A DNA stretch of 42,520 bases, taken from the NCBI GenBank assembly GCA_030611945.1, contig JAUWOV010000003.1, positions 1 through 42,520 of the forward strand, read 5' to 3'. A program made the position numbers and the translations under genes. Below, in pieces: positions 34,424-42,023 of this stretch. Each line of letters opens with the position of its first letter. Position 1 is the first letter of the stretch. Under the pieces are notes generated by a model. It searched no databases. It was not told the origin of the DNA and saw only the letters and a list, made by a program, of their open reading frames with translations. The stretch is from a bacterium. GTDB lineage: Bacteria > JAHJDO01.

Positions 34424-35015
34424 GAAAATTCTGATTTTAGGAGCAGGAGGCATTGGCTCTATGTTTAGTTCAAGGATATATGATTTAGTTATTAAAAGAC
34501 AGATAAACATTAATGACAGCGAGTTTTTTATTGCTGATAATGATAATGTAAAGCTGGAGAATATACAAAATAACCAGAAATTTGACAAAGAGGATTTGAT
34601 GATGAATAAGGCAGAAGCAATAGCGAAAAAGCACGGCTTTGTTGCTATAAAAAAGAAAATAGAAACAGAGGAAGAGTTAAAAGATTATGATGTCTTTGTA
34701 ATCTGCGTTGATAATAAAAAGGCAAGAGAGCTTATTTTCAATTACTGCAATAAAAATCCTGATAAATATTTTATTGATCTGCGTGCTGAAGGCAGGGGAG
34801 TAGCTGCATTTACAACATGCAAAGAAAACACTATAGAAAAATTATTAAAAACATTGCCGGATGATGATGAAAGCGGCTCTTGCCAAAGAAAGGCTGATAA
34901 AGAGCAAGGCATTTTCCAGTTAGGCAGCGTTATTATTGCAGAGATAGGCGCTCAACTCTTGCTTAATAATTTAAGAGAAGAAATAAACCCGCCAAAATTT
35001 ATCCAGATGTTTTAA
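34416..35015 (+). CDS. ThiF/E1-like activating enzyme (PRTRC ThiF-like)
   Basis: 199 aa. Nucleotide loop KILILGAGGIGSMFSSRIYD (GxGGxG), EFFIADNDNVKLENIQNNQK (D-x-D…N…Q, Mg-ATP and Arg-finger region), DVFVICVDNKKARELIF, and DLRAEGRGVAAF. Near the end DDDESGSCQRKADKEQGIFQ has the S-C followed by Q-x-(I/L)-F seen in PRTRC ThiF proteins; that Cys is the likely thioester or structural residue. The protein lacks the zinc CxxC pairs of MoeB. It should adenylate the GG-Ubl encoded upstream. Ribosome-binding site GAGGTGCGGG. Confidence 0.82.
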   Translation: MYKKILILGAGGIGSMFSSRIYDLVIKRQININDSEFFIADNDNVKLENIQNNQKFDKEDLMMNKAEAIAKKHGFVAIKKKIETEEELKDYDVFVICVDNKKARELIFNYCNKNPDKYFIDLRAEGRGVAAFTTCKENTIEKLLKTLPDDDESGSCQRKADKEQGIFQLGSVIIAEIGAQLLLNNLREEINPPKFIQMF

Positions 35016-35056
35016 AGGCTAAAGAGCAGGAAAGTAATTCTAAAAGAGGTGCTCCC

Positions 35057-35218
35057 ATGAAAATACCATCATTAAAAGAGCAGGTTTTTGGAAATGATCT
35101 GAATGAAAGGCTGAACAAAAGCAGGGGAAACCTTAATAATGAAATCAGGCAGAAATGCATGGAATTATTGAAAAAGAAAAGGGAAGGCAAGCCAATAGAA
35201 AATAAAATTATGGTTTAA
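35057..35218 (+). CDS. 53-aa hypothetical protein
   Basis: Too short for the ORF track. ATG after AAAGAGGTGCTCCC. Charged and helical: KEQVFGNDLNERLNKSRGNL, EIRQKCMELLKKKREGKPIE. Last gene of the PRTRC-like cassette, 41 bases after the E1 gene. Not recognised. Confidence 0.5.
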   Translation: MKIPSLKEQVFGNDLNERLNKSRGNLNNEIRQKCMELLKKKREGKPIENKIMV

Positions 35219-35220
35219 AA

Positions 35221-35402
35221 CTAAAATATTAAGGCAGTTAAAATGGCATCACAGACTGGAGTTGATAATATAACACCTGCCCTTTGCCACCCAGGATAAT
35301 CTTCTATTTCAGCGAGTATGAACTCATCTCCCATAAGATGAATAAGTTTACCAGCTATTTTACTTAATTTAATTGGTAATTCTATAAGTATATTCTCAAA
35401 TT
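35221..35402 (-). pseudogene. Start-less coding remnant
   Basis: On the minus strand about 58 codons are open to a TAG at 35221-35223 and read like protein: IELPIKLSKIAGKLIHLMGD, EFILAEIEDYPGWQRAGVIL, STPVCDAILTALIF. There is no start codon, and a stop lies just upstream in frame. It is probably the 3' remnant of a lost gene. It lies 9 bases beyond the TIR gene stop. Confidence 0.4.
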
Positions 35403-35411
35403 ATTGTCTTT

Positions 35412-36510
35412 TTACCTACTACAATATCGGTCTTTTTTAAAACGAATTTCTTTGATTAATTTTTCTAATTCTTTATTTCTATTGTTGATATTACGCATAT
35501 CTAAAGCTTTTCTATCTTTTAAACGTAAAGGAAGTATTTTTTTCATATTTCCTTCAATAACAATAGGAATTATTCTATCTTTATCTTTAGAAGATAAATT
35601 TGAAAGAGCTTGTTCAACTTCTTGTCTTACCCAATCTGACTTTCTTATATTATTTGAAACAATAACTAAAGTTAACAGACTATTTTTAATAGCTTTTATA
35701 ATTGAGGATTCTAGTATTTCACCCAAATGAAGGTCATTAACATCCAACCAACAATCAATTCCTGCTTTTAAAAGACCATCTCTCATCCAAGTTGCTATGT
35801 AATTATCTTTTGATGAATGACTTATAAATACATCATATTTATATTTAGACGAAAATAAATTGTTTTGCTTTGAATTAAAAAGTACAATCTCACTATTTCC
35901 ATAGTCATTGTCTTTAAATGATCTATTAAAAATAACTTCTGCAATTCTTAAATCTGCTTTATTATTTTTAAACTCATTAACAGCTTCATAACCCTTAAAT
36001 CCACAAATTTGGTCATTATCAGTTTTTAACTCAAAAGAAATTTCTTCTTTTTCATATTTTATTTGAAAAACATAGAAATAATATGTAATTCCTTTAACAA
36101 TGTTTTTTACAACACCTATAAAATTAATTGATGAGGGTTTTTATACCGCATTTAACTTCATCGTAATAATATTGTAGAATATCTTCGAAATTGTGAGGGT
36201 AAATTTTTCTATTTGGCACATAAAATGGCGAAAGAGATTGTAATATACTAAACCCTTTTGTAATTAAATGTGTATCCTTTCTTTCAATTAGAAGAACATC
36301 ATTATTTTTATTAGTTATAACAAAGCTAAATTGAATAATGTCTAGATTTCTTTTTTCTTTATCGCTTAATCTCTTACAATCTGTTGACTTAAATAGTTGA
36401 GATAGTGAAATAATTTTTTCTCTTTCGAAAAATTGAGCTATCTTTTTAGAAAATAATCGATTGTTGATTTTATGAATATATCTTTTGGGATCTGCTATTG
36501 ATTTTCTCAT
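35412..36510 (-). pseudogene. TIR-domain protein with degenerate Nudix-like N-terminus, frameshifted
   Basis: Two ORF-track pieces (36124-36510 and 35412-35786) join into one gene of about 365 codons if the frame shifts near 36138-36142, a run of five T. The frame between them is open and reads …SSINFIGVVKNIVKGITYYF…, continuing to KYDVFISHSSKDNYIATWMR, the start of a TIR domain. The TIR part goes on GIDCWLDVNDLHLGEILESS, LTLVIVSNNIRKSDWVRQEV; the Glu after DWV is the NADase catalytic residue. The N-terminal half (VLLIERKDTHLITKGFSIL, then DILQYYYDEVKCGIK) resembles a Nudix fold lacking the catalytic box. Bacterial TIR proteins deplete NAD in anti-phage defence. Sequencing error or true inactivation cannot be told apart. 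Confidence 0.65.
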
Positions 36511-36547
36511 AGTTCTACTTCTTTTATATATAAAAGACCAACACTAA

Positions 36548-36748
36548 TTATTGTATACTCACTTCCATTTTAATATTACCACCATACCTCAAATTGCTTA
36601 AAACCTCAACAAAAATAGACACAAAAAGCCAATCAGATGAAACCCCTTTGGTTTCAAGCTTCCCGCAATTAGGACAAGATGCCAAAACTCCTTCACTCTG
36701 TTCACTGGCAGGCTTTTGTAAACGTTTGTATAACTTATATAGTTGCAA
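36548..36748 (-). CDS. Questionable small ORF with one CxxC
   Basis: 66 aa: VLASCPNCGKLETKGVSSDW gives one zinc-knuckle-like pair, then a hydrophobic stretch LFVSIFVEVLSNL. No ribosome-binding site noticed and no partner gene. It could be a remnant. Confidence 0.3.
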   Translation of the reverse strand: MQLYKLYKRLQKPASEQSEGVLASCPNCGKLETKGVSSDWLFVSIFVEVLSNLRYGGNIKMEVSIQ

Positions 36749-36819
36749 AATCTGAGCAGTTCACGAGTTCAGCAAGTTTTGCTCGAGGGGGCGCGAACAG
36801 GGAACTCTTCCTTTATAAA

Positions 36820-36977
36820 ATTTCCCCCTTTTCCTATTATTTAGAGTTATTTATAACGGAAAAGGGTCGGGGACGATACCCCTAAAACTTTATAAATCCA
36901 GCCTCCCCCGTTCCTCCCCGCTCTGAGTCTTGTCTATACTTCTATTCTCAGCCACTTCACAAGAATGAGAAGTGGCT
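36820..36977. promoter_or_regulatory. Regulatory region with two inverted repeats before the 230-aa gene
   Basis: CCCTTTTCC (36826-36834) and GGAAAAGGG (36858-36866) form a 9-bp inverted repeat with a 23-base spacer. AGCCACTTC (36950-36958) and GAAGTGGCT (36969-36977) form a 9-bp hairpin followed by TTTC, 37 bases before the next ATG. Two TTTATAAA elements lie nearby (about 36812 and 36890). No gene is seen in 36749-37013. Confidence 0.5.
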
Positions 36978-37013
36978 TTCAACAATTAGATTGAGAGGCG
37001 CGAGGTAAATAAA

Positions 37014-37706
37014 ATGATAGGTAGAATGGAATGGACAGATTGGGATAAATTGGAAACATCAGAAGATAGGATGCAGCAGGATGAGCTGGAAAATAACTTA
37101 GAAACATTTGACAGGGATGAGCTTCCTGTAAGCCCTACAATAAAGGTTATAAAAAAATACTCTGAGGATTCAACACTTCCAGACTTAAGTCCGGAGGAAT
37201 TGCTTGACTGGCAGGAAATGGCATATCAGTTGTTTAAAAAGGATTATGAGGCAGTAGCTGATTTGGGCAGGATAAAAACAAAGGCAAGGTTAATAGTAAA
37301 AAGTCTCAAAATAGAAGAAACAGAATACATTGATTCACACAATGAAAAAAGGACAAAATTCAGATACATCGGCGACATTAAGTATAAAATTTACACAGTA
37401 AAGCAGGAGCAAAAAGCGCCGGATTACAGAAACTTTGAAAAAATAAATGGAGTCGAGGTTGATATATCAGCATTCAATACAATTGATTTCAAAAGGCAGA
37501 TGCAGATGCCAAGATTCAACAAATTCGGCTACAAGATAGGAAAGCTAAAAGAAAAGCTACTGGACGCAGTAATAGCATACTCTGTCTTTGTTGAAAGCAG
37601 CACGCCAAATCCAGAAAGCATAGAAAGAGCCAAGCAGAAGCTTTTAGCAATATATGATATCTGTAGAGAGGCAATACAAGACTATTATAGAAAATCTCCT
37701 TTCTGA
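37014..37706 (+). CDS. Hypothetical plasmid-type protein (230 aa)
   Basis: 230 aa, soluble and charged. The acidic N-terminus contains WTDWDKLETSEDRMQQDELE. The middle is alpha/beta (YQLFKKDYEAVADLGRIKTK, FRYIGDIKYKIYTVKQEQKA). The C-terminal part is helical (FGYKIGKLKEKLLDAVIAYS, AIYDICREAIQDYYRKSPF). No motif recognised. Ribosome-binding site GCGCGAGGTAAATAA; an internal ATG at 37026 is an alternative start. A T-run follows the stop. Confidence 0.55.
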   Translation: MIGRMEWTDWDKLETSEDRMQQDELENNLETFDRDELPVSPTIKVIKKYSEDSTLPDLSPEELLDWQEMAYQLFKKDYEAVADLGRIKTKARLIVKSLKIEETEYIDSHNEKRTKFRYIGDIKYKIYTVKQEQKAPDYRNFEKINGVEVDISAFNTIDFKRQMQMPRFNKFGYKIGKLKEKLLDAVIAYSVFVESSTPNPESIERAKQKLLAIYDICREAIQDYYRKSPF

Positions 37707-37788
37707 TTTTTTATTATAAAAAACTTCTTCAACATAGATGTATCAGAAGTTTTCCACACTTAGATGGATTACTTCAGAGGATATAAAA

Positions 37789-38097
37789 ATGACAGATGGA
37801 AACAAGCCAATAAAGAAGTTTAGAGCAGCAGGTGTATTAAGCGTTGCAGTATGGGAAAATACAGGAACCAGCAAGAGAACAGGAGAACCAGTGAAATTCC
37901 ACACAATATCAACAGATAGAAGATACAAAAACAAAGATGGAGAATGGAAATCAACAGGAACATTAAGGATAAACGATATACCAAAGATGGTTTTATTGTT
38001 GCAGAAAGCCTATGAATACTTTGTTTTGAAAGACACTAATAATGGAAATGGCAACAGCGAAACTATACCAGTTAATGAGGAAGAAATAGTTGTGTAA
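37789..38097 (+). CDS. Small beta-rich protein of a recurrent plasmid/phage family
   Basis: 102 aa from ATG 37789 (CAGAGGATATAAAA upstream); the ORF-track start at 37738 is not supported. Pattern: KFRAAGVLSVAVWENTGTSK, KFHTISTDRRYKNKDGEWKS, LRINDIPKMVLLLQKAYEYF. The order K-F-R-A-G…W-E-N…R-x-Y-K-(D/N)-x-D-G-x-W-x-x-T…N-D-(L/I)-P-K…A-Y-E-Y recurs in small uncharacterised proteins of many mobile elements. They look like OB-like or PC4-like nucleic-acid binders, which is inference. The acidic C-tail (VNEEEIVV) would fit an SSB-like protein. Confidence 0.6.
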   Translation: MTDGNKPIKKFRAAGVLSVAVWENTGTSKRTGEPVKFHTISTDRRYKNKDGEWKSTGTLRINDIPKMVLLLQKAYEYFVLKDTNNGNGNSETIPVNEEEIVV

Positions 38098-38157
38098 GCT
38101 ATTTCTTTTTTTATTTTTTTGCTTTCTCTGAATCCCAATATAATAACTAATATTGAG

Positions 38158-38418
38158 GTGGTAAAAATCAATACAAACACACCAATAAAACAGGCAAATG
38201 AAGAAACAAATAAGGTTTATTGCAGGAAATGCGGAATAGAAATAGAGCTGGATATAACAAATCCCTATGATATATGTAATGGATGCTGGGAAGAAAAAAT
38301 AACCAGACCAGTAATAGAAGCAATTGAAGAGGTGGAGAAAAAGTTTAATGTGCAAATATGGGCTGAATGGGTTAATAATAAAGATAAGGAGCCTAAAAAA
38401 GTGCATAAAAATTATTAA
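38158..38418 (+). CDS. Zinc-ribbon protein
   Basis: 86 aa if translation starts at GTG 38158 inside ATTGAGGTGG; the ORF track used TTG 38119. NKVYCRKCGIEIELDITNPY and DICNGCWEEKITRP form a four-Cys zinc ribbon. A helix and basic tail follow (EEVEKKFNVQIWAEWVNNKD). Confidence 0.55.
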   Translation: MVKINTNTPIKQANEETNKVYCRKCGIEIELDITNPYDICNGCWEEKITRPVIEAIEEVEKKFNVQIWAEWVNNKDKEPKKVHKNY

Positions 38419-38542
38419 GAATCAATAATATCTTAAAAACTAATTAAGCCCATTAGTGTTTCTCAGGTGTTTGAATGGGCTTTAGAAGTAAAAATAGAAT
38501 CAATAAAAATCAATCTAAAATAATTTAGACAGGTGATTCAAA

Positions 38543-38857
38543 ATGTGGAAGGCATTTAACACAAAAAAAGGCAGATGGGTTGAGGGATGGATAAACTATC
38601 ATATCAGGGTTGACGCCTATATGTTTGACAAGGTAATGGTTGATAAATGGGGAAATAAAATTAAAAGGGCTTTTCCATTTGAGGAAATATCTTATAGAGT
38701 AAAAACAGGAAAGCAGTTTGTATGGCTTAACAAAGAGCAGGTTAATGATATTGTAAAGGCAGTCAATGAGCTTGAGCAGTCAGTAAAATCAAGAATGACA
38801 GAAAAAGAGGAAATTGAACTTGCAGTCAGAGAAGCGCAGAAAGGCAAGATAAGATAA
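38543..38857 (+). CDS. Small hypothetical protein
   Basis: 104 aa, ATG after ACAGGTGATTCAAA. Begins WKAFNTKKGRWVEGWINYHI; later EEISYRVKTGKQFVWLNKEQ and a charged helix (VKAVNELEQSVKSRMTEKEE). Not recognised. Confidence 0.55.
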   Translation: MWKAFNTKKGRWVEGWINYHIRVDAYMFDKVMVDKWGNKIKRAFPFEEISYRVKTGKQFVWLNKEQVNDIVKAVNELEQSVKSRMTEKEEIELAVREAQKGKIR

Positions 38858-38895
38858 AAATTCCATATTTATGTTGTATAAAGAGGTGGTGTTAA

Positions 38896-39057
38896 ATGCT
38901 AAGAGAACTAAAAAAGGTGAAACTAAAAGGCAAATTATACTATTCGGATGCAAGACTCAAAGAATTGAGAAATATTAATAATCCAAATGACAGAATAGAG
39001 TTAAATGACTTTGAAGTTTATTTTTTTGAGAATATCTATAAAGGAGAAGATTTGTAG
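38896..39057 (+). CDS. 53-aa hypothetical protein
   Basis: Below the ORF-track cutoff. ATG with AAAGAGGTGGTGTTAA upstream. Basic helix then acidic end: LRELKKVKLKGKLYYSDARL, IELNDFEVYFFENIYKGED. Not recognised. Confidence 0.5.
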   Translation: MLRELKKVKLKGKLYYSDARLKELRNINNPNDRIELNDFEVYFFENIYKGEDL

Positions 39058-39109
39058 GAACTATAAATTGGAATAACAAATAATACTATATTTATAACGT
39101 TTATATTGT

Positions 39110-39197
39110 GCTGTTACACAGCTAAAGGTTTAAAAGGCGCTTGCTCATCGCAAGCTAACCATTTAAACCTTTCCCCTTTCAGGGTCGCTTACAGCAG
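39110..39197 (+). ncRNA. Candidate structured RNA
   Basis: Nested pairings: outer TGCTGT (39110-39115)/ACAGCA (39192-39197); AAAGGTTTAAA (39125-39135)/TTTAAACCTTT (39163-39173), 11 bp; within it GCTTGC (39140-39145)/GCAAGC (39151-39156); and a small CCC…GGG hairpin near 39175-39185. It lies in a gene-free 268-base gap behind AT-rich sequence. It could be a small RNA, a leader or an origin-linked structure. No known class recognised. Strand not determined. Confidence 0.45.
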
Positions 39198-39325
39198 AGC
39201 TATAAAAAAGAAGTCCATCTAGTTCTAGCTAATTCCAATGTTTCTTTTTCTAAAATTGCAAAAGAAATCTTGTCTATCAAGGGATAAAACATAAGGCAAA
39301 AGACAGGATTTCAGAGGTTCAAAAA

Positions 39326-39697
39326 ATGATTAAAGACTTAAAAAGCTTTAGATATACTGATAGAGAAAGACTGGAAATAAATGAAGAAAATGAAATAGAT
39401 AAAGAAGATGAGGTAAGAGAAGCAGAAGAAATAATCGGTCAGATTGCTTATGATGAGCGCAAAAAAAGGAAACAGATTATTGATGCTGAAGAAGGAGACT
39501 GGTTCAGGCCAATGCCTAAAAAGTTAGACTATGGTCATGGTATAAAAGTAATACCACATCTGCCATGGATGAGGTATCAATATACATGCCAGAAGTGCAA
39601 GTGCCATGTGGTCTCAACGCCGGGCATAAGTGATGCCATAGAAGGCTGGGAACTGGTTGTATGTAGAAATTGCGGGTACGCGTGGAAAGTGCCATAG
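39326..39697 (+). CDS. Protein with C-terminal zinc ribbon
   Basis: 123 aa. Acidic, helical first half (RERLEINEENEIDKEDEVRE, AEEIIGQIAYDERKKRKQII), then PHLPWMRYQYTCQKCKCHVV and WELVVCRNCGYAWKVP, a CxxC…CxxC zinc ribbon at the C-terminus. A TCAGAGG lies before ATG. Likely nucleic-acid binding. No family name known to me. Confidence 0.55.
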   Translation: MIKDLKSFRYTDRERLEINEENEIDKEDEVREAEEIIGQIAYDERKKRKQIIDAEEGDWFRPMPKKLDYGHGIKVIPHLPWMRYQYTCQKCKCHVVSTPGISDAIEGWELVVCRNCGYAWKVP

Positions 39698-40320
39698 CAA
39701 TAGCAGATAAAGCGATAGCAGGCAGGTAGATAAATAGAGAGCATAATAGAGCATATAAGAATCTTAGATGCATATAGCAGGATACTAAGCAGGATAGAAT
39801 AGTGAGAGGAAATAACTAAGCGTATAAAGCATAAAGCAGGCCAATGCTGACAGTTTATAGCTTGTAGTTTTTATTTAACAAATAAAATTGAGGATAAAAC
39901 AAAATTGATGGTGGAGATATTAATAAATAATATAATAGTGATAGTAATAATAATATAAAAAATTAATTATAAAAAGGGCTGTTAATCACAGCCCGCCTGC
40001 TTCGCAGCCGGGCTGAAGGTGCTGGTAAAGGTAAGTGTGTAGAAAATAGGTGAGTAAAGGGAGTGAAGTTTTCGGTTTACGGGTTTAATATATAAACTGG
40101 AACGGTAAATCGAAAGCGAAATAACGATAAATAAACGTATTTGATTATAGTGTGTAAGTTAAGATAATATAAGGAGTTAGATTTGATTCGGAAGGGATAA
40201 TAAGTAAAATGAAATCCCCGAATTAAATCAATTATCCACACTACCTTAAAAAGGCAAAAATGTGGTAGGAAATCTAAAAATATACAAATTGGGCTATTTC
40301 TAAAAAAGGGGGATAATGGA
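39698..40320. other. Gene-free, structured region; possible origin or regulatory region
   Basis: 623 bases without a supported gene. First part: degenerate recurring words ATAGCAG/AGCAGG between about 39700 and 39845. Middle: a very AT-rich run (39900-39975). Then two competing hairpins at 39976-40015. After that, words such as GGTAAA and CGGTTTACGGG recur loosely. The combination would suit a replication or transfer origin, but no initiator site is recognised. Confidence 0.4.
39976..40015. promoter_or_regulatory. Two mutually exclusive hairpins
   Basis: Stem 1: GGGCTGT (39976-39982)/ACAGCCC (39988-39994). Stem 2: CAGCCCG (39989-39995)/CGGGCTG (40009-40015) enclosing CTGC-TTC-GCAG, with one mismatch. 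Both use CAGCCC at 39989-39994, so they cannot form together. Confidence 0.6.
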
Positions 40321-40575
40321 TTAAGAATAGGTTTCTTTAGTTTTAATCGTATTTCTGATTATATTATCAATTGGAGGTATATCAGGCACGTCTTCCTTTC
40401 TAATCATTTTTTCCAATGTTCCACTATAAACTCTTATAATGGCTGGAGCATCCGGACAAGTTCCACACAGGAAAACATTATACAGCTCAACATTGCCCCT
40501 GCCAGTATGCGGGCTTTCCTGATTGAAATACTTTTCTTCTTTTATGTAAGTAAAGTTATGTTGGTGTTTTTCCAT
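40321..40575 (-). CDS. Small Cys/His hypothetical protein
   Basis: 84 aa. Starts MEKHQHNFTYIKEEKYFNQE; later VFLCGTCPDAPAIIRVYSG, giving H-x-x-H and C-x-x-C that may bind zinc. Not recognised. Downstream partner of the next small gene on the same strand, 24 bases away. Confidence 0.5.
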   Translation of the reverse strand: MEKHQHNFTYIKEEKYFNQESPHTGRGNVELYNVFLCGTCPDAPAIIRVYSGTLEKMIRKEDVPDIPPIDNIIRNTIKTKETYS

Positions 40576-40599
40576 TCTTGTTCCATAGCTTCTTAATTT

Positions 40600-40839
40600 T
40601 TATTGCATTAAATTACGAACTGACTCGGGAATATGCGGGGATTTATTTATATCGCTGGTATTGCAGATAGTGTCTATAACGCTGTAGTCTGCAAAAAATT
40701 CTTCTAAGCCATAGATCGGATAAAAACCGCAGAATTCTTTTTTACCGCATTGATTATACCCGATATTAATCTTGCCATCTCTTATCCCTGCAATAAGATA
40801 ATTAGGCTTTTTGGGCGTAATATATGGACATTTGCCCAT
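40600..40839 (-). CDS. Small Cys-rich hypothetical protein
   Basis: 79 aa from ATG 40839; the ORF-track start at 40869 lies in IS-derived DNA. Contains MGKCPYITPKKPNYLIAGI and YNQCGKKEFCGFYPIYGLEE. Not recognised. It begins exactly where the transposase remnant ends, so its own promoter may have been displaced or supplied by the IS. Confidence 0.45.
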   Translation of the reverse strand: MGKCPYITPKKPNYLIAGIRDGKINIGYNQCGKKEFCGFYPIYGLEEFFADYSVIDTICNTSDINKSPHIPESVRNLMQ

Positions 40840-40840
40840 T

Positions 40841-41970
40841 TTAAAAAGATAACATACAGTTTTCCACAAAAAAAACCCTGCATGCTGTAGAGGGAACGGT
40901 CAACACATCATTACCCCCCTTGGCAGAAAAAGACTGATCTAATCTGATCGCAACATCAAGGTCCAGAGGTGGAATCGTAAGCAGTCGTTTGTCCAAATCA
41001 GGCACCTTCTCTCTAGCTAACTGCCATGGCGTTTTATTCTCTTTGTAAGTATTGGGTCTATGAAGATTAAAGAATAGCTGGTAAGATTAAGCTTTTTGCA
41101 TAAAGTCTAACCTGTTTTTTGGAGATTCTATCTCATAGAATTCTATCTCAATGAGATTATGGACAGTTTCAACATCGGCCTGCATTCTATGCGCTCCGGG
41201 AAATATGGTTCTGTGCACTTGCCCCGGCATAGATTCTATGGCTAATGTGTAGGCGGAAGGGGATTTGGACTGCCAGCTGCCGCAGTATTCCGATCCATTG
41301 TCCGTTTGTCTTATGGAATCAGCAGGCAGGACATTAAATTTATCCAACCAGTAGTTTATGTAGTTAGCGAATATGGTGGAATGAGTTAAGCTTCTTTCGT
41401 CGGCAAATCCTAAAAACTGGATACCACAGCTTATTTCTCTGTAGGTATACTGAACTTTTGGCAGTTTAAGCTGAGTCATTTGAGTCCAGTATTCGGGGAT
41501 ATCGATTAAGTCTTTGGTATCCTCACAAGCGCGTTCAAACAAAGCGAACCGTTTCTTAACTTCGCGAAGGTTGTTTTTGGTCTTATACTTTTTAATCCTT
41601 CTTCTTGAATGGACGTTGGCTTCCCGCCAAATCTTACGCATTGTTTTAGGAGACAAATTAATATCTTCCAACGCTTTTATTTGTTCGGCTCCCAGCCGTT
41701 TGTATTTCTTCTTTAATTTAATAGCCTGCTGTTTAATTTCAGGCGGTGTTTCCCTTGGTGAAGTATGAGGTCTTCTCGAACGGTCTGCTAAACCAGCATA
41801 ACCATTCTCCGTAAGACGCATTATCCACTTACGCACAACACGGGACTGGTATTATATGTCCTGGCAGCAGGCTTACAGCCATGCTTTAAGGCATATTGTA
41901 CCATCTGGTAACGGTGAGCCCTTTTATCTTTACAATTTCTCATAATTTGATAGTATCGCACTGGGCACAT
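40841..41970 (-). pseudogene. IS3/IS481-like transposase, inactivated
   Basis: An rve-type transposase with N-terminal helix-turn-helix (HRYQMVQYALKHGCKPAART, then GLADRSRRPHTSP). In the core, IRQTDNGSEYCGSW holds the second Asp and ADVETVHNLIEIEF the Glu; the first Asp is probably in DLIDIPEYW. It is broken twice. A one-base shift near 41841-41844 separates the N-terminal 50 codons from the track ORF, and an in-frame TAA at 41087-41089 cuts off the C-terminus, which continues in frame as SYQLFFNLHRPNTYKENKTP and KVPDLDKRLLTIPPLDLDV to 40841. The element is therefore dead unless supplied in trans. Confidence 0.78.
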
Positions 41971-42023
41971 AATGATATCCTCCTCTTTATTTGGGGAAAA
42001 TTTAAGGAAGATACCTTAATATA

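Noticed and set aside
36679-36885. 68-aa plus-strand ORF
   Set aside because: It runs through inverted repeats and promoter-like sequence and has no ribosome-binding site.
24421-39697. Archaeal origin of the rightward block
   Set aside because: AGGTGAT ribosome-binding sites, T-run ends and TTTATAAA boxes gave that impression. The leftward operon uses similar GAGGTGA sites, and the flanking genes (miaB, NtrC-type regulator, guaB3) are bacterial.
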